Below are positions 18,034 to 27,345 of a stretch of DNA of 42,490 bases, piece after piece. The number at the start of each line of letters is the position of its first letter. The stretch's first letter is position 1. The notes under the pieces were generated by a model. The model saw nothing but the letters and a program-made list of their open reading frames with translations. It did no database searches and was not told the origin of the DNA. The DNA comes from Conservatibacter flavescens. GTDB taxonomy: Bacteria; Pseudomonadota; Gammaproteobacteria; Enterobacterales; Pasteurellaceae. The stretch covers positions 1 through 42,490 of the forward strand of contig NZ_PHHA01000044.1 of assembly GCF_002795425.1 (NCBI RefSeq). The letters are read 5' to 3'. A program made the translations under genes and the position numbers.

Positions 18034-19131
18034 ATGAAATTTTTAACTATTGCAAATGCAGGTGTACAACACCTTTCGCCATACCAAGCAGGTAAACCCA
18101 TTGAAGAGTTGGAACGAGAGCTTGGTATCTCCAATATCATTAAACTGGCTTCCAATGAAAACCCTTTCGGTTTTCCTGAAAGCGCCAAACAAGGGATTCG
18201 TGAGGCACTAGATGATCTTACGCGCTACCCAGATGCTAACGGATTTTATTTCAAACAAGCGGTGGCAAAAAAATTTGGGCTGGGTTCGGAGCAAATTACC
18301 TTAGGCAACGGCTCTAACGATTTGTTGGAATTGATTTTTCAAACTTTTGTGAGTGAGAAAGATGAAGTGATTTTCTCACAATATACTTTTATTGTTGCTC
18401 CGCTAGCTGCACAGGCGCGTAATGCGAAAGCACGTGTGATACCAGCGTTGGATTATGGCCATGATTTAAATGGCTTTTTGGCTGCGGTTAACGATAAAAC
18501 CAAATTAATTTATATTGCTAATCCCAATAACCCTACAGGGACGTTTTTGACCCATCAGCAAATTGAGCAGTTTTTAACACAAGTGCCGAGTAATGTGCTA
18601 GTGGTGTTAGACGAAGCTTATACTGAATTTACTGCAGCGAGTGAGCGTGTAAATTCCTTTGAATTGCTGCAGCGCTACCCGAATTTAGTGGTATGCCGTA
18701 CTTTGTCTAAAGCGTATGGGCTAGCGGGGTTACGCATTGGCTATGCCGTTTCAAATGAAGAGATTGCGGGATTGTTTAATCGAGTGCGTCAGCCTTTCAA
18801 CTGTAATAGCCTTGCTTTAGCCGCAGGCATTGCGGTAATGAATGATGATAGTTTTATTCAAAAAGTTGCCGAGAATAATCGTCAAGGTGTTGAATTATTA
18901 GAACGTTTTTTTGCAGACAAAGGGTTAGCATATATCCCCTCTAAAGGCAATTTTGTCATGTTAGACTTAGGTCAACCCGCCTTGCCTATTTATGAGGCTT
19001 TATTACGCAAAGGAGTCATTGTGCGCCCTGTTGCGGGATATGGATTACCAAATCATCTTCGTATTTCCATCGGTTTACCGGAAGAAAATCAGCGTTTTTT
19101 AACCGCACTTTCAGAAGTATTAGGGCTATAG
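18034..19131 (+). CDS. hisC: Histidinol-phosphate / aromatic aminotransferase
   Basis: A 365-residue fold-type I PLP aminotransferase. Signatures are LASNENPFG, YPDANGF, LGNGSNDLLELIF, NPNNPTGTF, VLDEAYTEF and the PLP lysine in CRTLSKAYGLAGLRIGYA. The ATG at 18034 is preferred over an in-frame TTG at 17962, which would overlap serC. An uptake signal (18018-18026) sits just before the start codon and the ribosome binding site is weak. No other histidine genes are nearby: it lies between serC and aroA, the placement of the second HisC of Pasteurellaceae. It may transaminate phenylpyruvate or hydroxyphenylpyruvate as well as histidinol phosphate; sequence alone cannot decide. Confidence 0.92.
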   Translation: MKFLTIANAGVQHLSPYQAGKPIEELERELGISNIIKLASNENPFGFPESAKQGIREALDDLTRYPDANGFYFKQAVAKKFGLGSEQITLGNGSNDLLELIFQTFVSEKDEVIFSQYTFIVAPLAAQARNAKARVIPALDYGHDLNGFLAAVNDKTKLIYIANPNNPTGTFLTHQQIEQFLTQVPSNVLVVLDEAYTEFTAASERVNSFELLQRYPNLVVCRTLSKAYGLAGLRIGYAVSNEEIAGLFNRVRQPFNCNSLALAAGIAVMNDDSFIQKVAENNRQGVELLERFFADKGLAYIPSKGNFVMLDLGQPALPIYEALLRKGVIVRPVAGYGLPNHLRISIGLPEENQRFLTALSEVLGL

Positions 19132-19142
19132 GATAGAACATT

Positions 19143-20444
19143 ATGGATTCAATTACACTCAACCCGATTAGTCATATGGAAGGCACGGTCAATTTACCGG
19201 GTTCAAAAAGCTTATCTAATCGCGCTTTATTGTTAGCCGCTTTGGCGAAAGGGACGACCAAACTGACGAATTTATTAGATAGTGACGATGTACGCCATAT
19301 GCTCAATGCTTTACAGCAATTAGGCGTATCTTACCAATTGTCTGATGATAAATCCGTCTGTGAGGTGCAAGGTTTAGGTAAGGCATTTAGCTGGCAAAGT
19401 GGGTTAGCATTATTTTTAGGAAATGCTGGTACGGCTATGCGCCCATTGACCGCTGCATTATGTTTGGCTAATGAGGGCGATGTTATACAAAGTGAAATTG
19501 TATTAACCGGTGAACCTCGTATGAAAGAGCGACCTATTCAGCATTTAGTCGATGCATTACGTCAAGCGGGCGCAGAAATTCAATACCTTGAACAAGAAGG
19601 TTATCCTCCGCTTTCTATTCGTAATACGGGGTTGCAAGGCGGAAAAGTGAAGATTGATGGCTCAGTTTCTTCACAGTTTTTGACCGCACTTTTAATGGCC
19701 GCGCCTATGGCCAGTGCGGATACGGAAATTGAAATTATGGGGGAATTAGTCTCAAAACCCTATATTGATATTACGTTGAATATGATGGCGATTTTTGGCG
19801 TTGAGGTAGAAAATCATCATTATCAGCATTTTGTGGTAAAAGGCCAGCAGCAATATAAATCACCTGGTGTGTTCTTGGTTGAAGGCGATGCTTCTTCTGC
19901 CTCTTATTTCTTAGCAGCAGGCGCGATTAAAGGAAAAGTGAAAGTAACAGGCGTGGGTAAAAACTCTATTCAGGGCGATCGTTTATTTGCAGATGTATTG
20001 GAAAAAATGGGCGCTAAAATTACATGGGGTGAGGATTTTATCCAAGCTGAACGAGGAGACTTGATCGGGATTGATATGGATATGAATCATATTCCCGATG
20101 CGGCGATGACCATTGCAACAACTGCATTATTTGCTCAAGGGGAAACGGTAATTCGTAATATTTATAATTGGCGAGTAAAAGAAACTGATCGCCTGACCGC
20201 GATGGCCACTGAGTTGCGTAAAGTCGGAGCTGAAGTTGAGGAAGGGGAGGATTTTATCCGCGTTCAACCTCTAGATTTAGGGCAGTTTAAACATGCGGAA
20301 ATTGAAACCTATAACGATCATCGCATGGCAATGTGTTTTGCGTTGGTGGCTTTTTCTGATACACCAGTGACGATTTTAGATCCGAAATGTACTGCAAAAA
20401 CGTTCCCGACATTTTTTGATGAGTTTTTGCGTATTGCTCAATAA
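19143..20444 (+). CDS. aroA: 3-phosphoshikimate 1-carboxyvinyltransferase (EPSP synthase)
   Basis: A 433-residue shikimate-pathway enzyme that joins PEP to shikimate 3-phosphate. Signature segments are [18 protein letters not shown] near residue 18, [18 protein letters not shown] (family motif 1), [43 protein letters not shown] and [22 protein letters not shown] (motif 2). [11 protein letters not shown], with Gly and Pro in the usual places, indicates the class I, glyphosate-sensitive type. The start is 11 bases after hisC. Uptake signal 19683-19691 encodes TAL inside the conserved FLTALLM. Confidence 0.98.
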   Translation: MDSITLNPISHMEGTVNLPGSKSLSNRALLLAALAKGTTKLTNLLDSDDVRHMLNALQQLGVSYQLSDDKSVCEVQGLGKAFSWQSGLALFLGNAGTAMRPLTAALCLANEGDVIQSEIVLTGEPRMKERPIQHLVDALRQAGAEIQYLEQEGYPPLSIRNTGLQGGKVKIDGSVSSQFLTALLMAAPMASADTEIEIMGELVSKPYIDITLNMMAIFGVEVENHHYQHFVVKGQQQYKSPGVFLVEGDASSASYFLAAGAIKGKVKVTGVGKNSIQGDRLFADVLEKMGAKITWGEDFIQAERGDLIGIDMDMNHIPDAAMTIATTALFAQGETVIRNIYNWRVKETDRLTAMATELRKVGAEVEEGEDFIRVQPLDLGQFKHAEIETYNDHRMAMCFALVAFSDTPVTILDPKCTAKTFPTFFDEFLRIAQ

Positions 20445-20487
20445 TGGCCTAATCGAGATAGGTTTTACTTAAATAATATAAAACAGA

Positions 20488-21183
20488 ATGAAAAAACGGC
20501 ATTTTTTTACCGCACTTTTAACGTCATTGATGTTATCTGCTTGTGCAACTAAAAATGAATTAGCTTGGTTGCCTTATCAAGAAATTGATGGTTCAACCCA
20601 AGCAATAAGTTTTATGCAGGTTGCTGAAGCATGGGGACAGAAAACCGCTAAGCAGGGTACGGCATTACAAAGAGAAAAGTTCGATAATATAGATACTTAT
20701 CGAAAGTTAGGCGATATTTACTATATTTATGATGTTAATGAGCAGCCCATGCGTGTGATATTGTTGAATCATACACAATCAGTGGATCCTCATGATCCAG
20801 CTGGGGTAAATGCCCTCGGTCAAAGTAAGGTATTTGATTTCTATGAGTTTGGTAAAGGGCGTGTGGGTCATGCCCAATTTACGGCAAATACAGCCCTTTG
20901 TTCGGATTTTGCAAGCAAGCGGGGCGTTGATTTGCGCATGGTGACAAATTACTACGCGACTGAAAATCAATATTTTACTAGCTTGATTACAGGCACGCTT
21001 TTTCAGCAACAAAAGCCTCAAAATGTAGGTTATAAGGCAGCGTTTTTTTTGAGTGATAAGGCATTAGAAGAGAAAATTCGAGCCGAAGAACGTGAACATG
21101 GAAAACGCTTGGCGATTGCTAATTTGATGGAAAAAGTCGGCATATTGTCTAGTATTGTGTGTGGCAAGGAAAAAGTGCGGTAG
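20488..21183 (+). CDS. Putative lipoprotein of unknown function
   Basis: A 231-residue protein with a signal peptide and lipobox LSAC (Cys19), so probably lipid-anchored after export. I do not recognise a domain. The mature part is soluble-looking, with two aromatic-rich stretches (YRKLGDIYYIYDVNEQP; FDFYEFGKGRVGHAQF), a basic helix EEKIRAEEREHGKR and two further cysteines. Two uptake signals touch the ends: 20509-20517 encodes TAL in the signal peptide, and 21173-21181 encodes the last residues and overlaps the stop codon, which sits in the terminator stem/loop. It lies 43 bases after aroA and may share its transcript. Confidence 0.8.
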   Translation: MKKRHFFTALLTSLMLSACATKNELAWLPYQEIDGSTQAISFMQVAEAWGQKTAKQGTALQREKFDNIDTYRKLGDIYYIYDVNEQPMRVILLNHTQSVDPHDPAGVNALGQSKVFDFYEFGKGRVGHAQFTANTALCSDFASKRGVDLRMVTNYYATENQYFTSLITGTLFQQQKPQNVGYKAAFFLSDKALEEKIRAEEREHGKRLAIANLMEKVGILSSIVCGKEKVR

Positions 21184-21200
21184 AAAAGACCGCACTTTTT
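21170..21200. terminator. Bidirectional terminator from two inverted uptake signals
   Basis: AAAAAGTGCGGT (21170-21181) and ACCGCACTTTTT (21189-21200) form a 12-bp perfect stem with a seven-base loop, with A and T runs on both flanks. It lies between convergent genes (lipoprotein gene, plus; TonB receptor gene, minus, stop at 21212). The lipoprotein's TAG stop codon spans the end of the left arm. Inverted uptake-signal pairs acting as terminators are known in Haemophilus. Confidence 0.9.
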
Positions 21201-21211
21201 GTTATCACCAG

Positions 21212-23563
21212 TTAAAAGCGCATTTCTATAGAGGCTGCAAAATTGCGTCCAGGCGCTTGGAAGCGTGTTAGACCTATACCATCGCGATCGACGGCGTTAG
21301 TTGTGCTGTGGGCGTTGATTCCGCGAAGGGCGTCCCAAGTATGGTATTTGCGATTAAAGAGATTGTAAATACCGCCTCGTAATGTGATATTGGGGCTGGG
21401 TTTGTAAAATCCGAATAGATCAACGAGATAAGCAGATTTGTTCAGATATTTATATGTTGTGATGTTTTTCTCATAACCATAATCCGTACAAATGGTCGGT
21501 TGATCACTATAAAATGGATACCAAGGATTCACTGAGGTTTGTAAACATACTCGGCTATTTTCTGCGATTTTTGCGGCGTTATGGCGTTTGGCACCGAGAT
21601 AAGTCAAACGTGAAAAAATCCCCCATGTTCCATTAGGTGCTTCAAAATCTAAACCGATGACCGTTTTGAGTGGTTGAATAGACAATAAGCTTTCACCATT
21701 CGACAGCTTGCCCTGACTATAACCGACTCCCCCCATCATTTTCCAGGCGTCTGAGACAGGAAGTAAAGCGCTAAGGTTTAATTTCCCTTTGATTTCGATA
21801 CCTGAAATCTGCGCGCGGTTGATGTTGACCATTTGTTGCATTGGCGTAAGTACAGTATGACCATAGCCATCATCTTGTTTAATAATATTTTCTTGTTCTA
21901 ATAAAAAATGGCGATAACGGGAATGATATACGCTAATATCCAATTGGCCTTTTGCATGTTGGCCTTGTAGCGATAGGGTATGGCTAAGACTACGTTCCGG
22001 TTTTAGGCTAGGGTTGGATTTCCATGTGCCATAAGCATTAGTAAAAGTAAAATACATTTCTGAGGCGGTGGGTGTACGATAAGCGGTGCTTAATTTATAT
22101 CCCATCGACCAGGTGTCGTTGAGTTGCGCATTCAGGCCGAGAAATCCCGTCCAATTGCTAAAAGTATTTTGGTCTGGTTTACCTTCCGCAGTACAGGCTT
22201 TACTACAGAGGGCATTTAGTGATTGTGGAACAAGCTTTTCGTGATCATAACGTATGCCTGCTTGTCCCGTGAGCATTGAGAAGAGAGTTTTTGGATACCA
22301 ATGGATATGATCTTGAAAGGCAAGGCTATATAAACGCGTTTTGACAGGATATTGGATAGTATAATAATAACCTGTGTGATATGGCGTATTGATACCGATG
22401 ATGTCGTGGTTGATATTTTCAAACCGGCGTTCTGCAATAAAAGCCCGAAATCCTAAATGATGTTCCCCCCATAAATATAAGGGTTGGCTGTCTAATTGGA
22501 GTGAAAAACGGGTAAATTTTGTTTTCATACGACGGTCAAAAATTTCATCAAGTTGCTTCTCTTGAGTTTTCCAATGATGTCCACCTTTATAGCCTACTGC
22601 GGCAAGATTGGTGTGTTGGTAGTCAATATCGGCTTTAAATAAAGCAAGGTAAGGCGAGTTTGGCGTATAGGCATAATACACATTCCCATTAAGACGCTTA
22701 TGTTGATCATCCGCTTCACGCCAAGCACCAGGATAAAGGGTATAGGAACGTTCATTGGTATAATTGCTCCCCGTTTGTCCGTTAATATTGATACCAATAC
22801 GATGATTCGCGTTTATTTGGTAATTGAGTTTTCCTAAGTAGCTATGGAAACGGTGAGTTGAAGGATCGGGGTGTTGGCTCTGAGAAAAATCATAGTATGA
22901 GCCTCGTCCGCTACTGCGTAATTCGTGGCCGGTACGTTGTGAATAGATCAAAATAGCATCGAGTTTCTCGCCGACATAACCCACCCCCACAGTACGTACC
23001 CATTCTTTATTTTTACTGGCATAACCTCCGCGTAAAAGCATACCCCATTGACGACCGGGTTGTACAAGATTTTGGGCATCTAAGGTTCGATAATTCACAT
23101 CTCCACCTAATGCGCCACTACCCGCGTTAAAGGAATTTGCGCCACGTGCAATTTCAATTTGTTGAACAAGTTCGGTATCAATGGATAGGCGTGAACTGTT
23201 AAAATTACCGTAACGAGCATAGAGGGAATTTTCTTCAAAGTCAGGTAAATTTACCCCATCAATGCTAATTCCAACGCGATTTCCTTCCACTCCGCGAATA
23301 GAGAATCCCTTTAAATGTCGGCCATTGTCGCTAATCCCTATATCACTGACATAGCGCACTAAATCACGCGTGTCTCGAATGAGCTCGTTTTGAATTTCTG
23401 TTTGTTGTTTTTTGAGTACTGCTGCTTTGGTGTCGATTGTGGTATCAGCAGATACCTCAATTGTGTCAAGAGTCAGTTCTTCAGCGAGACCATATAAGGG
23501 AAAGCTCAGTAAAGCTAGAGTAGATAAAACAGATATTGTTCGCTTATGCACTTTGTTGCACAT
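21212..23563 (-). CDS. TonB-dependent heme/hemoglobin-type receptor
   Basis: A 783-residue outer-membrane receptor. A signal peptide (to about residue 27) precedes a TonB-box-like LDTIEVSA, the plug (RDLVRYVSDIGIS, GFSIRGVEGNRVGISIDGV, IEIARGANSFNAGSGALGGDVNY) and a beta-barrel ending in aromatic MRF. YRTPTASEMYF and NPSLKPERS correspond to the FRAP and NPNL landmarks of heme receptors, and GGIYNLFNRKYHTWDALRGI is typical of the hemoglobin/transferrin receptor group. No histidine lies between the two landmarks, where heme receptors often have one. It starts four bases after the hugZ-like stop, with AGAGGAA upstream, and shares its Fur-type control. The ligand (heme, hemoglobin or other) is inferred from context. 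Confidence 0.88.
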   Translation of the reverse strand: MCNKVHKRTISVLSTLALLSFPLYGLAEELTLDTIEVSADTTIDTKAAVLKKQQTEIQNELIRDTRDLVRYVSDIGISDNGRHLKGFSIRGVEGNRVGISIDGVNLPDFEENSLYARYGNFNSSRLSIDTELVQQIEIARGANSFNAGSGALGGDVNYRTLDAQNLVQPGRQWGMLLRGGYASKNKEWVRTVGVGYVGEKLDAILIYSQRTGHELRSSGRGSYYDFSQSQHPDPSTHRFHSYLGKLNYQINANHRIGININGQTGSNYTNERSYTLYPGAWREADDQHKRLNGNVYYAYTPNSPYLALFKADIDYQHTNLAAVGYKGGHHWKTQEKQLDEIFDRRMKTKFTRFSLQLDSQPLYLWGEHHLGFRAFIAERRFENINHDIIGINTPYHTGYYYTIQYPVKTRLYSLAFQDHIHWYPKTLFSMLTGQAGIRYDHEKLVPQSLNALCSKACTAEGKPDQNTFSNWTGFLGLNAQLNDTWSMGYKLSTAYRTPTASEMYFTFTNAYGTWKSNPSLKPERSLSHTLSLQGQHAKGQLDISVYHSRYRHFLLEQENIIKQDDGYGHTVLTPMQQMVNINRAQISGIEIKGKLNLSALLPVSDAWKMMGGVGYSQGKLSNGESLLSIQPLKTVIGLDFEAPNGTWGIFSRLTYLGAKRHNAAKIAENSRVCLQTSVNPWYPFYSDQPTICTDYGYEKNITTYKYLNKSAYLVDLFGFYKPSPNITLRGGIYNLFNRKYHTWDALRGINAHSTTNAVDRDGIGLTRFQAPGRNFAASIEMRF

Positions 23564-23567
23564 GGGG

Positions 23568-24086
23568 TTATTCCTCTCTAATATGGCCTTGATCTAAGTG
23601 GATAACGCTGACTAAATCATGGCTGCTAACTTGAAAGGCTTGACCAAATCCTTTAACAAATAGCCCTGTTTCTGGTTTAAAAGCAAATAATTTAAAGTCT
23701 TCTAATCGCGATAATTCATCAATTAAATTGCCATGACGGGTTTTTAATGCCTCAATACTACGTAGCCATTCAGAACTATATCGAGTAAGTTCGCGAACAG
23801 TGGCATCAAAAGATAAGCGACGGCGAGCAAAAATTTGGCGGCAGCTATGTTCATCTTCAATTAGCATTAATGATACTTTAGGATTCTCGAGTAAATTTCG
23901 AGCATGACGAGCAATGGTTGAAATTAATACACGGTATTCCCCTTCTTCAATGACAAATGGCGCATAACTGACGTTGGGATTTCCTGTTTTGTCTACGGTC
24001 GCTAGCAAAATGGTTTGGCATTGCTGTTTGAGTGCTTCTATTTCAGGGCCAAGACGATTTTGTAATATTTCTTGTTTAGTTGTCAT
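23568..24086 (-). CDS. hugZ: HugZ/HutZ-type heme utilisation protein
   Basis: A 172-residue split-barrel protein of the pyridoxamine 5'-phosphate oxidase-like superfamily. It shows ILLATVDKTGNPNVSYAPFVIEEGEYRV typical of that fold, ARHARNLLENPKVSLMLIEDE, and a C-terminal segment FKPETGLFVKGFGQAFQV that characterises HugZ/HutZ proteins, which bind and degrade heme or help store its iron in the cytosol. AAGGAG at 24092-24097 fixes the ATG. It is first gene of a two-gene unit with the TonB receptor, under a Fur-box-like palindrome. I infer heme iron release after uptake. A flavin-linked oxidase cannot be excluded from sequence alone. Confidence 0.85.
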   Translation of the reverse strand: MTTKQEILQNRLGPEIEALKQQCQTILLATVDKTGNPNVSYAPFVIEEGEYRVLISTIARHARNLLENPKVSLMLIEDEHSCRQIFARRRLSFDATVRELTRYSSEWLRSIEALKTRHGNLIDELSRLEDFKLFAFKPETGLFVKGFGQAFQVSSHDLVSVIHLDQGHIREE

Positions 24087-24107
24087 TTCGACTCCTTAAT
24101 TTTCGTA

Positions 24108-24126
24108 ATTGATAATTGTTATCAAT
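24108..24126 (-). promoter_or_regulatory. Fur box upstream of the heme uptake pair
   Basis: ATTGATAATTGTTATCAAT is a perfect 8-bp inverted repeat around a three-base centre and closely resembles the Fur consensus GATAATGATTATCATTATC. It lies 21 bases upstream of the hugZ start and directly downstream of a good -10, where iron-loaded Fur would block transcription. Confidence 0.85.
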
Positions 24127-24128
24127 AA

Positions 24129-24158
24129 ATTATAGCTTATTTTAAGTAAAAATGGCAA
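24129..24158 (-). promoter_or_regulatory. Promoter of hugZ and receptor gene
   Basis: On the minus strand TTGCCA (24153-24158) and a perfect TATAAT (24129-24134) are separated by 18 bases. The -10 is two bases from the Fur box. Confidence 0.65.
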
Positions 24159-24245
24159 ATATAGGAGATGTTTTGTAAATATAACTGAGTTTTTGTGTTT
24201 TAAAGAGGGGAGAGGTGCGGTTTAAAAATGAAGAGTTTTATAGAA

Positions 24246-24269
24246 ATATGCCCTCAAATGAGGGCATAT
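24246..24269 (-). terminator. Terminator of the yia/sgb operon
   Basis: A 10-bp perfect stem, ATATGCCCTC with GAGGGCATAT around a four-base loop, lies ten bases past the sgbE stop. The minus-strand downstream sequence (TTCTATAAAACTC) is only moderately T-rich. It ends the 13-gene transcript. Confidence 0.75.
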
Positions 24270-24278
24270 GATTAAGGA

Positions 24279-24974
24279 TTATTGACCATAATAAGCATTT
24301 TTACCATGCTTGCGTAGATAATGTTTGTCAAGTAGCACTTGTTGCATAGAAGATAAATTTGGATTTAACTGATATGAGAATAAATTCATATACGCAATTT
24401 CTTCAAGTACAACAGCATTATGTACCGCATTATGAGCATCAGTGCCCCAAGCAAATGGGCCATGGGAGTTAACTAATACGGCAGGGACATCTTTTGGATT
24501 AATTTCACGCTGACGGAATGTTTCAACAATGACTTTTCCGGTTTCTAATTCGTATTCGCCTTGAATTTCACTATCTGTCATTAGACGTGTGCATGGAATC
24601 GTGCCGTAAAAATAATCGGCATGTGTGGTGCCTAATGCTGGGAGATCACGTCCAGCTTGCGCCCATGTGGTTGCATGACGAGAATGGGTGTGGACAATGC
24701 CACCAATTTCAGAGAATTGACGATATAATTCTAAGTGTGTTGGGGTATCAGAAGAAGGTTTTTTTGTGCCTTCCACAACTTTACCTGTTGCTAAATCGAC
24801 AACGACCATATCTTCAGCTTTCATTACGTCATATTCGACACCTGATGGTTTAATGACGACTAAACCTTTTTCGCGATCGATAGCGCTAACATTCCCCCAA
24901 GTAAATGTTACTAAGCCATATTTCGGTAATTCTAAATTGGCTTGTAATACTTCTTCTTTCAATTGTTCTAACAT
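24279..24974 (-). CDS. sgbE: L-ribulose-5-phosphate 4-epimerase
   Basis: A 231-residue class II aldolase-fold enzyme that converts L-ribulose 5-phosphate to D-xylulose 5-phosphate, the step that enters the pentose phosphate pathway. It shows [11 protein letters not shown], the substrate-phosphate segment [16 protein letters not shown], the zinc ligands in [15 protein letters not shown], the proximal Asp in HADYFYG and the third His in [10 protein letters not shown]. Length equals E. coli AraD/SgbE/UlaF. Its start overlaps the sgbU stop by seven bases, so translation is probably coupled. SgbE rather than AraD is chosen from the operon context. Confidence 0.93.
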   Translation of the reverse strand: MLEQLKEEVLQANLELPKYGLVTFTWGNVSAIDREKGLVVIKPSGVEYDVMKAEDMVVVDLATGKVVEGTKKPSSDTPTHLELYRQFSEIGGIVHTHSRHATTWAQAGRDLPALGTTHADYFYGTIPCTRLMTDSEIQGEYELETGKVIVETFRQREINPKDVPAVLVNSHGPFAWGTDAHNAVHNAVVLEEIAYMNLFSYQLNPNLSSMQQVLLDKHYLRKHGKNAYYGQ

Positions 24975-25828
24975 TGGAATCCTCCTTCTTTCATTTTTTG
25001 TTCAATCCAACGACGAGCGTTAATTATTTCTGCAATCGGTTCTTCGGCCTTTTCTGTCCACATTTCAATTAAAAATGCACCACGATAATTTAATTCAGCG
25101 AGTGTTTTAAAGCAGGCAGGGAAATCGACACACCCCTCACCAAACGGAACATCTCGGAATTGGCCCTTACAGGTTTCAGTCACTTTGTAAGTATCTTTTA
25201 AGTGAATGGCTGAAATTTTGTCAATGCCTAATTTAAGCTCTTCTGCGACATTGTCATTCCACGCTGAAAGATTGCCTAAATCAGGGTAAACGGTAAACCA
25301 TGGAGATTGGATAATGTTATCCCATTTTTTCCAACGGCTAATTGAGCTCATAAATTGGGTATCCATGATTTCTACCGCAATAGTGACTTGATTGCTTGCT
25401 GCTAATTCAACGGCCCATTCCAAACCTTGTTGGAAGCGAGCGATGGTTTCTTCATCTTGTTCTTCATAATATACATCATAGCCGGCAAGTTGAATGGTAC
25501 GGATACCGAGATCGACGGCAAGCTGGATAGCTTTTTCCATAATTTCATAAGCTTTCTGGCGAGTCGCTTCGTCACGGCTACCAAATGGGAAGCGGCGATG
25601 GCCAGATAAACACATTGATGGAATCGTCACGCCAGTGTTGATAATCGCTTGTACTAATTCAATGCGTTCTTGCTTAGTCCAATCTAAGCGAGCTAAACGC
25701 TCATCTGTTTCATCAACCGAAATTTCGACAAAATCGAAACCACAAGCTTTCGCAATGGATAGTCGATCTTGCCAACTTATATTTTTTGGTAATGCTTTTT
25801 CATAAATACCTAATTTATGTTTTCTCAT
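24968..25828 (-). CDS. sgbU: L-xylulose-5-phosphate 3-epimerase
   Basis: A 286-residue TIM-barrel isomerase of the AP endonuclease 2-like family that converts L-xylulose 5-phosphate to L-ribulose 5-phosphate. It begins [19 protein letters not shown], with [69 protein letters not shown] and [11 protein letters not shown], which follow E. coli SgbU/UlaE closely in order and length (286 aa). It is located between lyx and sgbE. Choice of SgbU over UlaE is by neighbours. Confidence 0.93.
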   Translation of the reverse strand: MRKHKLGIYEKALPKNISWQDRLSIAKACGFDFVEISVDETDERLARLDWTKQERIELVQAIINTGVTIPSMCLSGHRRFPFGSRDEATRQKAYEIMEKAIQLAVDLGIRTIQLAGYDVYYEEQDEETIARFQQGLEWAVELAASNQVTIAVEIMDTQFMSSISRWKKWDNIIQSPWFTVYPDLGNLSAWNDNVAEELKLGIDKISAIHLKDTYKVTETCKGQFRDVPFGEGCVDFPACFKTLAELNYRGAFLIEMWTEKAEEPIAEIINARRWIEQKMKEGGFQC

Positions 25829-25854
25829 GGATTACTCCGTATTGTGTTAATTGA

Positions 25855-27336
25855 CTAAAATTGCATTTCATTAAATTGTTTTAAGCTGTTTACTAGGGCT
25901 TGATAGCGCGCGTATTTGGCTTGGTATTTTTTATGGTTTGTCATATCAGGTTGCACAGAAATAATTTGTTTTCCGACCGCACTTTGTGCTGCTTGGCAAT
26001 CGGTATATTCGCCATTTCCAACCATTGCCATTAATGCCGCGCCTAAGCAGCCAGTTTCCTCAATTTGCGGGATTTCAATGGACAATCCGCTTAAATCTGC
26101 AAGCATTTGCATCCAAACTTCTGATTTTGCAGGCCCGCCAGTCACTCGTAAGATTTTTGTATCAGGAAAACGAATGCGCATACGATCTAAATGCGTCATT
26201 AAGCTAAAGAGAACGCCCTCATAAATAGCTTGTAGAAGATGTGCTTGAGTATGTAATGCCTGCATTCCATAAAAGCCCGCCTGCATGCCCAAACCCGCAT
26301 TAGAACCGTATAAAAACGGAATAAAGAATACACTGCTTTCTGCTTTAGGTAAATCGGCCACAAGCTGATTAATTTGTTGATAGTTGAGCTGACTCCATTG
26401 CTTTGTAAACCACTCTAAGTTCCCTGCTGAAGTTGGGCTTGCCTCATGGACAATAAATTGCCCTTCTTGAGCATAACGGCCATATACGAAAGGCAGGGTT
26501 TGGTTTGGATCGATATGAGATGTAATCCCACTCACGACAGACCATGTGCCAAGAACCACATTGAGCTTACTTTCATCATCTAAACCGGCGCAAATGGCGG
26601 TAGAAACTACATCAAACAACCCTCCGACGACAGGCGTGCCTTCACGTAGGCCGGTTTTTTGTGCCGCTTCAGCAGTGATGTAACCTGCGACTTCTGAGGC
26701 GCCCACAACAGGGGGAAGTGCGGTCAATATTTCAGGAATTTCTAACAGTTGTGCCAATTTTTCGTCATATTGCCCAGTCGCCATATTGTATAAATTGGAT
26801 TCTGAAATATTGGTTTCTTCACAATTGACATTCCCAGTTAAGCAAAAGCGTAAGTAGTCATGGGACATTAATACTGCGCCAATGTTGTGATAACGTTGTG
26901 GGTCATTATCTTTAATCCAACGTAAAATAGATACAGGGTGTCCCGTCCATAAGGTTTGGCGCGTTAAAGGATAGAGTTTACTTGGCATATCGTCTTTTTG
27001 CCATTGCTTGACAATACTCAGGGCCCGTTGATCCGAAGATAAAATGCCGCGCCCTAATGGACGATGATTTTTATCAAGTAAGAATAAACCTTTGCCTTGT
27101 GCAGAAATACCAAGCCCTTTAATGGCAGAACCATCAATTTGCGTTTGTTTGAGTACACCTTGAATGACACTTGCACAGGTTTCCCATAAAACATCTAAAT
27201 CGCGCTCAGCCCAACCAGAATGCTCGCTAATGACATCTAGCCCCTGACGAAAAGAACCATATTCTTTGCCTTGACTATCATAAATACCGGCTTTAACGAA
27301 AGTGCCACCACAATCAATTCCTAAATAGTAATTCAT
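25855..27336 (-). CDS. lyx: L-xylulose / 3-keto-L-gulonate kinase
   Basis: A 493-residue FGGY-family carbohydrate kinase (E. coli LyxK 498 aa). The N-terminal ATPase half opens with YYLGIDCGGTFVKAGIYD and GWAERDLDVLWE; the C-terminal half has LNVVLGTWSVVSG, AGFYGMQALHTQAHLLQAIYEGV, and RVTGGPAKSEVWMQMLADLSG with ETGCLGAALMA. E. coli LyxK phosphorylates L-xylulose and, more slowly, 3-keto-L-gulonate. Here it follows the lactonase gene by nine bases and precedes sgbU. Two uptake signals (25976 and 26716) lie within; the first encodes QSAVGK. Confidence 0.92.
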   Translation of the reverse strand: MNYYLGIDCGGTFVKAGIYDSQGKEYGSFRQGLDVISEHSGWAERDLDVLWETCASVIQGVLKQTQIDGSAIKGLGISAQGKGLFLLDKNHRPLGRGILSSDQRALSIVKQWQKDDMPSKLYPLTRQTLWTGHPVSILRWIKDNDPQRYHNIGAVLMSHDYLRFCLTGNVNCEETNISESNLYNMATGQYDEKLAQLLEIPEILTALPPVVGASEVAGYITAEAAQKTGLREGTPVVGGLFDVVSTAICAGLDDESKLNVVLGTWSVVSGITSHIDPNQTLPFVYGRYAQEGQFIVHEASPTSAGNLEWFTKQWSQLNYQQINQLVADLPKAESSVFFIPFLYGSNAGLGMQAGFYGMQALHTQAHLLQAIYEGVLFSLMTHLDRMRIRFPDTKILRVTGGPAKSEVWMQMLADLSGLSIEIPQIEETGCLGAALMAMVGNGEYTDCQAAQSAVGKQIISVQPDMTNHKKYQAKYARYQALVNSLKQFNEMQF

Positions 27337-27345
27337 TATCTCTTC

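Noticed and set aside
22216-22437. Hydrophilic ORF within the TonB receptor gene, same strand
   Set aside because: Out-of-frame shadow; the receptor frame is continuous and family-like throughout.
24190-24240. Additional uptake signal near 24215
   Set aside because: Reads GAGGTGCGGT and lacks the AAGTGCGGT core, so it was not counted.
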